A stretch of DNA of 64,000 nt from Streptomyces bicolor (GTDB lineage: Bacteria > Actinomycetota > Actinomycetes > Streptomycetales > Streptomycetaceae), in assembly GCF_000719285.1 (NCBI RefSeq), contig NZ_JOFS01000019.1, forward strand, positions 1-64,000, in the 5' to 3' direction. Under the pieces are notes generated by a model. That model made no database searches. It saw only the letters and a list, made by a program, of their open reading frames with translations, and had not been told where the DNA came from. Of the stretch, positions 43,081-51,795 are shown in pieces (positions within the stretch are counted from its first letter, which is position 1; each line of letters begins with the position of its first letter). A program made the translations under genes and the position numbers.

Positions 43081-44613
43081 ATGAGTTCTGTTGCCATCGC
43101 GGCGGGAGGAGTCTTCGTACTCCTCGTGCTGATCGCGCTGGTCGTGGTCAGCCGGTACAAGGTCGCCGGTCCGAGTGAGGCGTTCATCGTCACCGGGCGG
43201 CGCGGCAAGAAGGCCACCGATCCGGAGACCGGGCGGGTGTTCACCGACAACAGCGGCCAGAAGGTCGTGGTCGGCGGCGGTGTCTTCGTCGTGCCGTTCG
43301 TGCAGCAGAAGTTCACCCTTGACCTGTCCTCCCGGCACATCCCGGTCGCGGTGCGCGGCGCGGTCACGCTGCGCGGGGTGAAGGCCAACCTGGAGGGCGT
43401 CGCGATCGTCAAGGTCGGCGGCAGCGAGGACGCCATCCGGGCCGCCGCGCAGCGGTTCCTGATGCAGCAGGACGGCATCGTCGGCTTCACCCAGGAGGTG
43501 CTGTCCGGCGCCCTGCGCGCGATCGTGGGCCGGATGTCGGTGGAGGACATCATCCGCGACCGGGCCGCCTTCGCCGGGCAGGTCGCCGAGGAGGCGGAGG
43601 CGAGCCTGTCGGGGCAGGGGCTGGTGCTGGACGCTTTCCAGATCCAGGACATCACCACTGAGGGCTCCTACCTGGAGGACCTCGGCCGGCCGGAAGCCGC
43701 ACGCGCCAAGCAGGAGGCCGACATCGCCGAGGCGGTCGCCCGCCGGGCTGCCGAGCAGGCGCGGCTGAAGGCTGAGGAGGAGATCGCGGTCGCGCAGCGG
43801 ACCTTCTACCTGAAGCAGGCCGAGATCAAGGCCGAGACCGACGAGGCCGCCGCCCGCGCGGCCGCCGCCGGCCCGCTCGCCGAGGCGGCCCGGCAGCAGG
43901 AGATCCTCACCCAGCAGGAGAAGGTCGCCGAGCGGCAGGCCGCGCTGACCGACCGCCAGCTCGACACCCAGGTCCGCAAGCCCGCCGACGCCCAGCGCTA
44001 CGCCGCCGAACAGGAGGCCGAGGCCAGGCGCGTCGCCCGGGTCAAGCAGGCCGAAGCGGACAAGGCGGCCGGCATCGCGGCAGCGCAGGCGGAGGCCGAG
44101 CGGTCCCGGCTCACGGGTGAGGGCGAGAAGCAGCAGCGCAGCGCGCTGGCCGAGGCGCACGCGATCGAGGGCCTCAAGCAGGGTGAGGCAGAGCGGTCCC
44201 GTCGTGCGGCGATCGCCGAGGCGGTGCGGCTGGAGGGCGAGGCCGAGGCGGCGGCGATCGGCGCGAAGGGTGCGGCCGAGGCCGAGGCGATGCGGAAGAA
44301 GGCCGACGCCTTCGCCCAGTACGGCGACGCCGCCGTGCTCCAGATGCTCGTCGAGGTGCTGCCGCAGGTGGTCGCGAAGGCATCGGAGCCGCTCAGCGCG
44401 GTGGACAAGATGACGGTCATCTCCACCGACGGCGCGAGCCAGCTCTCCCGTACCGTCGCCGACAACGTGGCCCAGGGCGTCGAACTCCTCAGCTCGACCA
44501 CGGGAGTCGACCTCGCCGAGCTGCTGAAGAGCATCACGCAGCGCAACGGCGACGTCCAGCCCTCGACCACACCGGCCGCCGCCGAGGCCAACGGAAAGAT
44601 CCAGATCGGCTGA
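43081..44613 (+). CDS. Flotillin-like SPFH protein (FloT/YqiK type)
   Basis: A 510-residue flotillin. It has an N-terminal hairpin or helix (about 3-23), an SPFH domain (about 28-200: RYKVAGPSEAFIVTGRRGKK, RFLMQQDGIVGFTQEVLSGALRAIVGRM, DAFQIQDITTEGSYLEDLGRPEAARAKQEADIAEA in outline), and a long flotillin coiled coil of Ala/Glu/Arg repeats (about 210-430). The end is a globular stretch with VLQMLVEVLPQVVAKASEPL. Flotillins scaffold functional membrane microdomains. The gene follows the NfeD gene and probably forms an operon with it. Confidence 0.92.
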   Translation: MSSVAIAAGGVFVLLVLIALVVVSRYKVAGPSEAFIVTGRRGKKATDPETGRVFTDNSGQKVVVGGGVFVVPFVQQKFTLDLSSRHIPVAVRGAVTLRGVKANLEGVAIVKVGGSEDAIRAAAQRFLMQQDGIVGFTQEVLSGALRAIVGRMSVEDIIRDRAAFAGQVAEEAEASLSGQGLVLDAFQIQDITTEGSYLEDLGRPEAARAKQEADIAEAVARRAAEQARLKAEEEIAVAQRTFYLKQAEIKAETDEAAARAAAAGPLAEAARQQEILTQQEKVAERQAALTDRQLDTQVRKPADAQRYAAEQEAEARRVARVKQAEADKAAGIAAAQAEAERSRLTGEGEKQQRSALAEAHAIEGLKQGEAERSRRAAIAEAVRLEGEAEAAAIGAKGAAEAEAMRKKADAFAQYGDAAVLQMLVEVLPQVVAKASEPLSAVDKMTVISTDGASQLSRTVADNVAQGVELLSSTTGVDLAELLKSITQRNGDVQPSTTPAAAEANGKIQIG

Positions 44614-44831
44614 GAGCAGGCAGCCGGCACAGGGGCCCGCGCGGCATCGAGCCGCCGGGCCCCGTCCTGCGGCGATTGCGGCAGACGCCACTGTCGGTCC
44701 CTTCAGCGACTGCTGACCGCTCCTCCGGTTCCGCGCCGAAGCCCTCCCGAGCAGCCCGGCGCGACACCTCCGGACCAGAAGACGTAGTGAAGCGACGGTG
44801 CCCGCATGCCTGACACACCCCCGGCACGCAC

Positions 44832-46123
44832 ATGACGACCGCTCTCGCCCTCCCCGCGACCACGCACGCGGTCGCCGACCACCGTCGGCGGGCCTGGTAC
44901 TGGCTCGGTACCGGGATCACGGCCCTCGTCGTCGGGCTGACCGTCGGACCGGGCGCGGACGAGGCCGGCATCGGCTGGCTCCGCGCACTCGCCGTGTTCT
45001 GTGTCGGCTGCGGTCCCATCGCCGGCGCCGTCGGGGTGGCCGCGCTCGTCAACTCCCGCCGTATCGGGCGTGCCGTGGCCGCGCATGCCTGGACGGCCTG
45101 CAGTGCGGTCGCCATCCCGGCGAGCCAGGGACCGCCACGGGTGGTGCTGCGCCATCCGGCGGATGGATCTCTGATTCCGCTGTCCGTGTGCACCGTGGCG
45201 CCGCGGTACCACCTGGCCAACCCCGAACCCCGAGGAGTGCTGTGGTGGGCCGGAGACCCCCGAACCGGCGGGGTCATCGCGCACCGGGTGGGAAGCAGCT
45301 GGTCCGGGTGCGCCCCACGCGATCCGAGCACGTGCGTCGCCGCGACGCGGAAGCCGCCGTCCGGCACGGGCTGCTGGACAGATCGACACCACCACAGCCG
45401 CAGCTCGCCGTGCTCGAGCCGGCAGACCAAGCCCAGGATCTGAACCTGTCGTACGCGTCGCTGGCCGAAGCCGCCCGACGTTTCAGCCGTCCCGGCAGGG
45501 ACGGACGTCTTGCGCGCAAAGGGCCCGACATCCGGTCCGTGCCCTGGTGGCGGGTCCGCGTACTGCTGGCGATCTCGCAGGTACGGCCTGCGGCGGTCAA
45601 CGCGGTGTTCTCCGCGGTGATGCTGCTGCTGTGGTGGCTCTGGGCGAGAGACCTTCAGAACCACATCCCGTTGCTCGCCGGAATCCTGTCCGCGGGCTAC
45701 GCGCTTCGGTTGGGGCGGCTTGCGCTGCGGGCGGTGCCTGTCGTGAAGGCGTTGCACCGCGCTGCCCGAGCGCCCGCTCCCGTGCCCAAGCGCTACGTCC
45801 TTCTCCCTGGCTTCGACGACGGGCTGGTCCTCGTCCTGTTTCCCACTCACGGCGGTCCCGAAGATCTGCCGGAAGCCTCCCTGGAGGTCAACCCGCCCGG
45901 CGATCCGAAACACCCCTGGCAGGGGATGCCGCCACCGGTCGGCACCCTGGAGCTGCGCGGCTGGTGGGACACTGCACCCACCGTCGTGCCCTGGATCGAC
46001 GGCAGCCCGTTGTGGCCGCGGTATCCGTACGAGCGAGTGAACCTCGACGACCAGCGGGAGCGCGACTACTTCGCTGCCCTGATGGGCCGGGGTCAGCAAC
46101 GAGGCGCGGGCGGCATTCGGTGA
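44832..46123 (+). pseudogene. Unrecognised membrane protein, frameshifted
   Basis: From ATG 44832 the frame encodes two hydrophobic helices (about 22-40 and 50-70) and a soluble stretch with PPRVVLRHPADGSLIPL and GVLWWAGDPRTGGVI. At about 45270-45292 the coherent sequence passes to the next frame, which continues as GGKQLVRVRPTRSEHVRRRD, a pair of helices (VNAVFSAVMLLLWWLWA and HIPLLAGILSAGYALRLG) and a C-terminal domain ending at 46123. Together these would form a protein of about 430 residues. The family is unknown to me. A single missing or added base, or a sequencing error, explains the break. Confidence 0.65.
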
Positions 46124-46211
46124 GGTGTGAAGCGGGTCCGGCCGGACGTCTGTCACTCTGGTCCGCTGTGCGTGGGGAACGCCGGCGGAGCATCAGCATC
46201 GAGGAGGTCGC

Positions 46212-47273
46212 GTGACGCGGTCAGCCATACCCGACGAGTACCTGGAGGGCTATGCCGGGATCCTGGCCGACGTCTGTGCCACGGGCCGCCGCCTCACCCG
46301 GAACGAGCTGGAGTCCCTGCGCGCCCGGGGAGAACGCGCCGCGGAGGCGGGCCTGGGACTGCGTCTTCTGGTCCGCCGGCATCTGTCCGCGGCCCGCGAG
46401 CTCTCGCCCGCCCTATCGACCGTCGGAGCCGACCGTGTGCTCGCCGCCGTGGAGCAGGCGGTGGACGCCTTCGCCGAAGGATACGAACGGTCCCAGAAAC
46501 TCGCGGTGAGGCAGGAAGAGGCCGCGCGGCGGGAGTTCATCGACGATCTGCTCTACGGCCGAAGTGACCTGGGTCGCCTGGCCGAACGGGCGGAACGCTT
46601 CGGCCTGCTCCTCTCCCGCGCCCACTCGGTCGCCGTCGCCCAGGGCGCCACGCCGGTCGACGACACGCACCCGGCGACCCGGCAGGTGGAGAGCGCCCTG
46701 GTCGCCCGGTTCGGAGAGCGCCGCATCCTGCTCACCACCAAGGACGGCCGCCTGGTCTGCGTCGCACCCGGCGACCAGGACGACGTACTCGTGTACTTCG
46801 CCAAGCAGGCACACGCGGCCACCGACGGTGGCCGGGTCGCCCTCGGCCGCGCCCACCCCGGCGCCGGCGGGGTCGTCCACTCCTACGAGGAAGCCCTCAA
46901 CTCCCTCGACCTGGCGGACCGCCTGGAACTGGAGGAGCCCGTGCTGCGCGCCGCCGACCTGCTCGTCTACCCCGTCCTCACCCGCGACCGGCAGGCCATG
47001 GCCGACCTCGTGCATAGTGCCCTCGGCCCGCTCCAGGCCGCCCGCGGCGGCGCCCAGCCCCTCCTCGACACCCTCACCGCGTACTTCGACTCCGGATGCA
47101 TCGCCGCCGAGGCGGCGCGCCGCCTGCGCCTGAGCGTGCGGGCCCTGACCTACCGCCTGGAGCGCATCCACAAGCTCACCGGCACCAACCCGGCCAACCC
47201 GGTCCACCGCTACACCCTGCAGACCGCCGTCATCGGCGCCCGGTTGCTGGGCTGGCCCGGCAACGAGGTCTGA
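46212..47273 (+). CDS. PucR/CdaR-type transcriptional regulator
   Basis: A 353-residue regulator. The C-terminal 60 residues are the PucR helix-turn-helix (LLDTLTAYFDSGCIAAEAARRLRLSVRALTYRLERIHKLTG in outline, followed by NPVHRYTLQTAVIGARLL). A GGDEF-like middle domain precedes it (SYEEALNSLDLADRL), and the N-terminal part is helical, like the RsbRD-type sensors. Members respond to small metabolites such as purines, sugars or aromatic acids. GTG 46212 has GAGGAGG nine bases upstream. The target is unknown, and the nearest genes are the broken membrane protein and the flotillin. Confidence 0.88.
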   Translation: MTRSAIPDEYLEGYAGILADVCATGRRLTRNELESLRARGERAAEAGLGLRLLVRRHLSAARELSPALSTVGADRVLAAVEQAVDAFAEGYERSQKLAVRQEEAARREFIDDLLYGRSDLGRLAERAERFGLLLSRAHSVAVAQGATPVDDTHPATRQVESALVARFGERRILLTTKDGRLVCVAPGDQDDVLVYFAKQAHAATDGGRVALGRAHPGAGGVVHSYEEALNSLDLADRLELEEPVLRAADLLVYPVLTRDRQAMADLVHSALGPLQAARGGAQPLLDTLTAYFDSGCIAAEAARRLRLSVRALTYRLERIHKLTGTNPANPVHRYTLQTAVIGARLLGWPGNEV

Positions 47274-47554
47274 CCTGGGTGCCGACCAGGAGCTGTCCGG
47301 GCGATCATGTGACCGCCCCGGTGCCTGGGTCGTTGCTGTGGGCATGGCGTGGGCAATCTGACTGATGCCGATGGGAAACCAGCTAACTCCACCCAAGCGC
47401 GGACGGCCGTTGCCGCCCGCTGTCCCTGGTCGTCACTGGCGGACGGCGGGCGGACTGTACCCAGGCTCCGAACATGACCGCTCGGACAGGGTTCACGGTG
47501 TGCCGCCGCCCTTCCGCCCGCCTCCGGTGAGCTGACCCATCATCCTGACGATGA

Positions 47555-47900
47555 CCGGAAGCCGGCACCAACCTCTGGCAGCCCCTCCAGTACGGCTCCG
47601 AAGCCTGGCAACGGGCTACTTCCGGCTCCGCAACAGTGTCGAAGGCATCAACGGCTTCGCCAAGGACCGCCTCCAGGAACGCCTCGAAGACGCCGACACC
47701 CTCCGAATCCGCGGCATCGCAGCCCAGACCCTCCTCCTGGCCTTCCAGCTCGCCCACGCCAACCGCCGCAAGCTCGCCTCCTGGGCCGACGCCATCGCCC
47801 TGGGCGGCGAACGGCCCCGCCGACGCCCACCCGCCGTCGCAGGACCGAGCCGCTGGGCACATGGACCCCCAAGAGCCACATCACCCAGCGCTGAGACCTT
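47555..47900 (+). pseudogene. C-terminal remnant of a transposase-like gene
   Basis: Two coherent pieces in different frames: LWQPLQYGSEAWQ (about 47571-47610) and then GYFRLRNSVEGINGFAKD and RIRGIAAQTLLLAFQLAHAN (about 47612-47790). The ...YGSxxW...RNxVEGxNGxxKD...RxRGxAAQTLLxAF pattern is the C-terminal end of a DDE-type transposase or related protein often found as scraps in Streptomyces. No start, catalytic domain or inverted terminal repeat was found. The rest of the 47274-48103 gap appears empty apart from the terminator at 48030. Confidence 0.55.
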
Positions 47901-48029
47901 CCTCACAGAGCGCGCCCCGAGAGCTGCTCAAGCAAGACACACAAAACGAACACGGACCGCCGACGGCCCTCAGCCACCGACGGTCCGCTTCACCGTGCCC
48001 AGAGACAGACATCACACCGCAGAAACAGG

Positions 48030-48063
48030 AATGGGCGGCATCGCCATCGCGATGCCGCCCATT
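48030..48063 (-). terminator. Terminator downstream of tRNA-Leu
   Basis: AATGGGCGGCATCG (48030-48043) pairs perfectly with CGATGCCGCCCATT (48050-48063) around a 6-base loop. It begins about 40 bases beyond the 3' end of the leftward tRNA gene. Confidence 0.8.
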
Positions 48064-48103
48064 CCGTCGGTGCAGCTAGAGCACTTTCGTCGGTGCTCCA
48101 GAG

Positions 48104-48187
48104 TGCGCGAGGGGGGAGTTGAACCCCCACGCCCTTGCGGGCACTGGAACCTGAATCCAGCGCGTCTGCCTATTCCGCCACCCGCGC
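48104..48187 (-). tRNA. tRNA-Leu(CAG)
   Basis: An 84-base class II tRNA. The acceptor stem GCGCGGG/CTCGCGC closes with one G-T pair; the anticodon loop is TTCAGGT in a CTGGA/TCCAG stem, giving anticodon CAG for the main leucine codon CTG. The variable arm is GCCC-GCAA-GGGC, and the T arm has GGGGG-TTCAACT-CCCCC. The discriminator base is A, and CCA is not encoded (the next bases are CTC). Confidence 0.96.
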
Positions 48188-48376
48188 ATTGGGTGTGTCC
48201 TCGGGCCCTTCCCTTGCGGTCCGGCGCCTTCCGACATCCAGAACATTAGCACGGCGCCCAGGGTGGGTTCACATCCCTTATCCCCAGGCAGCCCGCCGCC
48301 CAGCGGCCCCGCCGCCGCTCACCAGCGCAGTCGGCACGCGCCCCGGGCACCCGGCAACCCGCGACGCCCTCCGCTC

Positions 48377-48407
48377 CGTATCAACGAGTACCTGTTCACG
48401 TATCAAC
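48377..48407. repeat. Direct repeat in the gap before fhaA
   Basis: CGTATCAAC occurs at 48377-48385 and 48399-48407, exactly 22 bases apart (two helical turns), each followed closely by GTACC. It lies about 290 bases before the fhaA start in a 505-base gap (48188-48692) that has no convincing gene and should hold the promoters for fhaA and the divergent tRNA. Confidence 0.4.
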
Positions 48408-48692
48408 CTCGTACCGGTACCGCCCATCTCCCCAGGAGCCGGTCGGGGTCCACAGTCAGGTGCGGGACACTGGTTTGCGGCCCCCTCTACGATCCATGGC
48501 AAGACTGTGTCCGTGAGGAGTTCGAAGGGGAGCTCCGAAGGGAACTTCGAGGGCGTCGACACCCGTCGACCGGGCCGACAGGGGGAACCAGCCGATTCAC
48601 CGGCGCGTGGATACGATCAGTAAGCAGTACCAGGTAAGGCAGTGCCCGCCCGGCGGGACACAGGACGAAGGCAACGACGGAGGAGGTGCCTC

Positions 48693-49568
48693 ATGGGAGT
48701 CCTGAAGAAGTTCGAGCAGCGTCTCGAAGGTCTGGTCAACGGCACCTTCGCCAAGGTGTTCAAGTCCGAGGTCCAGCCCGTGGAGATCGCGGGAGCGCTC
48801 CAGCGCGAGTGCGACAACAACGCCACCATCTGGAACCGCGACCGCACGGTCGTCCCCAACGACTTCATCGTGGAGCTGAGCGCACCGGACCACGAGCGGC
48901 TGAGCCCCTACTCCGGCCAGCTCGGCGACGAGCTCGCCGGCATGGTCCGCGACTACGCCAAGCAGCAGCGCTACACCTTCATGGGCCCGATCAAGGTCAA
49001 CCTGGAGAAGGCCGACGACCTCGACACCGGCCTGTACCGCGTGCGCAGCCGTACGCTCGCCGGCTCCACCGACCAGCAGAGCGGCGGCCGGCAGGCCCCC
49101 GCACCCGCCGCCCCGGCCGGGCGGCCCGGTGGTGCCCCGGGTGGCTACGGCTACCCGCCGGCCGCCGCGCCCGCGGGCGCACCTCCCATGCCGGCCGCGC
49201 CGCCCCCCGGCGGCCGCCCCGGCGGCTACGGCTACCCGCAGCCCGCGGGCGGCCAGCGTCCTCCCGCCGCGCCCGCGGCCGGCGGCCGCACCCGCTACTG
49301 GATCGAGATCAACGGCACCCGCCATCAGATCTCCCGCGCGACGCTGGTGCTGGGCCGCAGCACCGAGGCCGACGTGCGGATCGACGACCCCGGCGTCTCC
49401 CGCCGGCACTGCGAGATCCGGACCGGAACGCCCTCGACGATCCAGGATCTCGGGTCCACCAACGGCATCGTGGTGGACGGGCAGCACACCACCCGCGCTA
49501 CGCTCCGCGACGGCTCGCGGATCGTCGTGGGCAGCACCACCGTTATCTATAGGCAAGCCGAAGGGTGA
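48693..49568 (+). CDS. fhaA: FHA-domain protein FhaA (DUF3662 + FHA)
   Basis: A 291-residue cytoplasmic regulator of cell wall growth. Residues 1-120 form the DUF3662 domain (GVLKKFEQRLEGLVNGTFAK, VVPNDFIVELSAPDHERL); residues 120-205 are a Pro/Gly/Ala linker with GGYGYP repeats; residues about 210-291 are an FHA domain with LGRSTEADVRIDD, VSRRHCEI and DLGSTNGIVVDG, which binds phosphothreonine on partners. In mycobacteria FhaA is bound by phosphorylated MviN and PknB. ATG 48693 with GGAGGAGG upstream is chosen over an upstream open stretch. It is the first gene of fhaA-fhaB-pstP-rodA-pbpA-pknB. Confidence 0.95.
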   Translation: MGVLKKFEQRLEGLVNGTFAKVFKSEVQPVEIAGALQRECDNNATIWNRDRTVVPNDFIVELSAPDHERLSPYSGQLGDELAGMVRDYAKQQRYTFMGPIKVNLEKADDLDTGLYRVRSRTLAGSTDQQSGGRQAPAPAAPAGRPGGAPGGYGYPPAAAPAGAPPMPAAPPPGGRPGGYGYPQPAGGQRPPAAPAAGGRTRYWIEINGTRHQISRATLVLGRSTEADVRIDDPGVSRRHCEIRTGTPSTIQDLGSTNGIVVDGQHTTRATLRDGSRIVVGSTTVIYRQAEG

Positions 49569-49578
49569 AGCGGGGGCA

Positions 49579-50091
49579 ATGTCAGAGCTGACCCTCACGG
49601 TCATGCGGCTGGGTTTCCTGGCCGTCCTGTGGCTGTTCGTGATCGTGGCCGTGCAGGTCATCCGCAGCGACCTGTTCGGTACGCGCGTCACTCAGCGCGG
49701 CTCGCGCCGCGAGACCGCCCGACCGCAGCAGACCGCACGTCAGGCAGCGCCTCCGCAGCAGCGCAGCCAGCAGGGCGGCGGCCGCCAGCGCCGTAACGCC
49801 CCCACCAAACTGGTCGTGTCCGAGGGCACCCTCACCGGCACCACCGTGGCGCTGCAGGGCCAGACCATCACCCTGGGCCGGGCGCACGACAGCACGATCG
49901 TGCTGGACGACGACTACGCCTCCAGCCGGCATGCCAGGATCTACCCGGACCGCGACGGCCAGTGGATCGTCGAGGACCTCGGTTCCACCAACGGCACGTA
50001 CCTCGACCGAATGCGGCTGACGACCCCCACACCGATTCCGCTGGGCGCGCCGATCCGCATCGGCAAGACCGTCATCGAGCTGCGGAAGTAG
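49579..50091 (+). CDS. fhaB: FHA-domain membrane protein FhaB (FipA)
   Basis: A 170-residue protein with an N-terminal helix (about 8-28), a basic Gln/Arg-rich linker and a C-terminal FHA domain (about 80-165: TLGRAHDSTIVLDDDYASSRHARIY, EDLGSTNGTYLD). The FHA phosphothreonine-binding Arg, Ser-Arg-His and Asn residues are present. FhaB/FipA links the PknB kinase to the division machinery in actinobacteria. It starts ten bases after fhaA. Confidence 0.94.
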   Translation: MSELTLTVMRLGFLAVLWLFVIVAVQVIRSDLFGTRVTQRGSRRETARPQQTARQAAPPQQRSQQGGGRQRRNAPTKLVVSEGTLTGTTVALQGQTITLGRAHDSTIVLDDDYASSRHARIYPDRDGQWIVEDLGSTNGTYLDRMRLTTPTPIPLGAPIRIGKTVIELRK

Positions 50092-50211
50092 TACGACAAT
50101 GAGCGAGCGGAGCGAGCACGCAGCGGCGACCCACACCACGGGCCCCGGCGCGCTCCCGACCGGAGGGTGGGCACCGTGCGGATGTACCCGGAGCCGACGG
50201 GCGAGGTGCGC

Positions 50212-51768
50212 ATGAGTCTGTCACTGCGCTTCGCCGCCGGATCGCACAAAGGCATGATCCGCGAGGGCAACGAGGACTCCGGATACGCCGGACCCCGCCT
50301 GCTCGCCATCGCCGACGGCATGGGCGGCGCGGCAGCGGGCGAGGTCGCCTCCTCCGAGGCGATCTCCACCATCGTCGCCCTCGACGACGACGTCCCCGGC
50401 TCCGACGTCCTCACCTCTCTCGGTACGGCCGTCCAGCGCGCCAACGACCAGCTGCGCTCGATGGTCGAGGAGGACCCCCAGCTCGAAGGCATGGGCACCA
50501 CGCTGACCGCCCTGCTCTGGACCGGACAGCGCCTCGGCCTGGTCCACGTCGGCGACTCACGGGCCTACCTGCTGCGCGACGGCGTCCTCACGCAGATCAC
50601 GCAGGACCACACCTGGGTGCAGCGCCTCGTCGACGAGGGCCGGATCACCGAGGAGGAGGCCACCACCCACCCGCAGCGCGCCCTGCTGATGCGCGCCCTG
50701 GGCAGTGGTGACCATGTCGAGCCCGACCTGTCCATCCGCGAGGTCCGCGCCGGCGACCGGTACCTGATCTGCTCCGACGGTCTGTCCGGGGTGGTGTCCC
50801 ACCAGACGCTGGAGGACACCCTCGCCAGCTACCAGGGCCCCCAGGAGACCGTCCAGGAGCTCATCCAGCTCGCGCTGCGCGGCGGCGGCCCCGACAACAT
50901 CACCGTGATCATCGCCGACGTCCTCGACCTGGACACCAACGACACCCTCGCCGGGCAGCTGTCCGACACCCCGGTCGTGGTCGGCGCCGTCGCCGAGAAC
51001 CAGCACCAACTGCACGACAACGGCATCATGCAGACCCCGGCAGGCCGTGCCTCCGGGCTCGGCCGCCAGTTCCCCGGACAGGGCGGCGGGGGCGGCGAGT
51101 TCGGCCCGCCCGGCTCCGGCGACACCACCGGCTACATCCCGGCGGGCAGCTTCGGCGACTACACCGACGACGACTTCGTCAAGCCCCGCAAGGGCCGCAA
51201 GTGGCTGAAGAGATCCTTCTACATCGCCCTCGCGCTCGGTGTGATCGGCGGCGGCCTGTACGGCGGCTGGAAGTGGACGCAGACGCAGTACTACGTCGGC
51301 ACCAACGGTGACCACGTCGCCCTCTACCGGGGCATCAGCCAGGACCTGGCATGGGTGTCGCTTTCGGAGGTGGAGAAGGACCACCCCGAGATCGAACTCA
51401 AGTACCTGCCGCCGGTCTGGCAGAAGTCGGTCGAGGCGACCATCGCCGAGGGCGGCCTGAAGGACGCCCAGAAGAAGATCGACGAACTCGCCGTGCAGGC
51501 CTCCGCGTGCAAGAAGCGGTCCGCGCAGCAGTCCGCCGAGAGCGCGAAGAACTCCGGGACCGGCGAAGGCGAGGCCGGAGGCACCACGGGAACCACCCGT
51601 TCCTCCCTCACGTCCAAGGCGACACCGACGCCGAACCCATCGCCGTCCAAGTCCCAGACCCCGCCCCCGTCCTCCTCCACCTCCCCGACCCCGACTGCGA
51701 CGCCAAGCCCCGGCCCGACTCTCTCGGAGGAAGAGCAGAAGGTCGTCACGAACTGCGGCACGCAGTAG
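50212..51768 (+). CDS. pstP: PP2C-type Ser/Thr protein phosphatase PstP
   Basis: A 518-residue membrane phosphatase that reverses PknB-type phosphorylation. The PP2C domain (about 1-240) has the metal-binding NEDSGYAG, ADGMGGAAAGE, VHVGDSRAYL, CSDGLSG and GGPDNITVI motifs. A Gly/Pro-rich juxtamembrane region leads to one helix at about 334-354. An extracellular region follows with a short helical part and a Ser/Thr/Pro-rich C-terminal tail ending in CGTQ; it has two Cys that could pair. ATG 50212 is preferred; GTG 50167 and ATG 50182 are alternatives in frame. It lies 120 bases after fhaB. Confidence 0.94.
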   Translation: MSLSLRFAAGSHKGMIREGNEDSGYAGPRLLAIADGMGGAAAGEVASSEAISTIVALDDDVPGSDVLTSLGTAVQRANDQLRSMVEEDPQLEGMGTTLTALLWTGQRLGLVHVGDSRAYLLRDGVLTQITQDHTWVQRLVDEGRITEEEATTHPQRALLMRALGSGDHVEPDLSIREVRAGDRYLICSDGLSGVVSHQTLEDTLASYQGPQETVQELIQLALRGGGPDNITVIIADVLDLDTNDTLAGQLSDTPVVVGAVAENQHQLHDNGIMQTPAGRASGLGRQFPGQGGGGGEFGPPGSGDTTGYIPAGSFGDYTDDDFVKPRKGRKWLKRSFYIALALGVIGGGLYGGWKWTQTQYYVGTNGDHVALYRGISQDLAWVSLSEVEKDHPEIELKYLPPVWQKSVEATIAEGGLKDAQKKIDELAVQASACKKRSAQQSAESAKNSGTGEGEAGGTTGTTRSSLTSKATPTPNPSPSKSQTPPPSSSTSPTPTATPSPGPTLSEEEQKVVTNCGTQ

Positions 51769-51795
51769 GCAAGCCGTGAGAGGCCCCGTCACACG

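Noticed and set aside
47551..48249. Full-length gene of 232 codons over the transposase remnant
   Set aside because: Only the middle of the frame is protein-like; the end runs through the terminator and the tRNA.
48135..48623. Open frame between tRNA-Leu and fhaA
   Set aside because: It overlaps the tRNA, is rich in Arg/Pro/Ser without motifs, and has no ribosome site.
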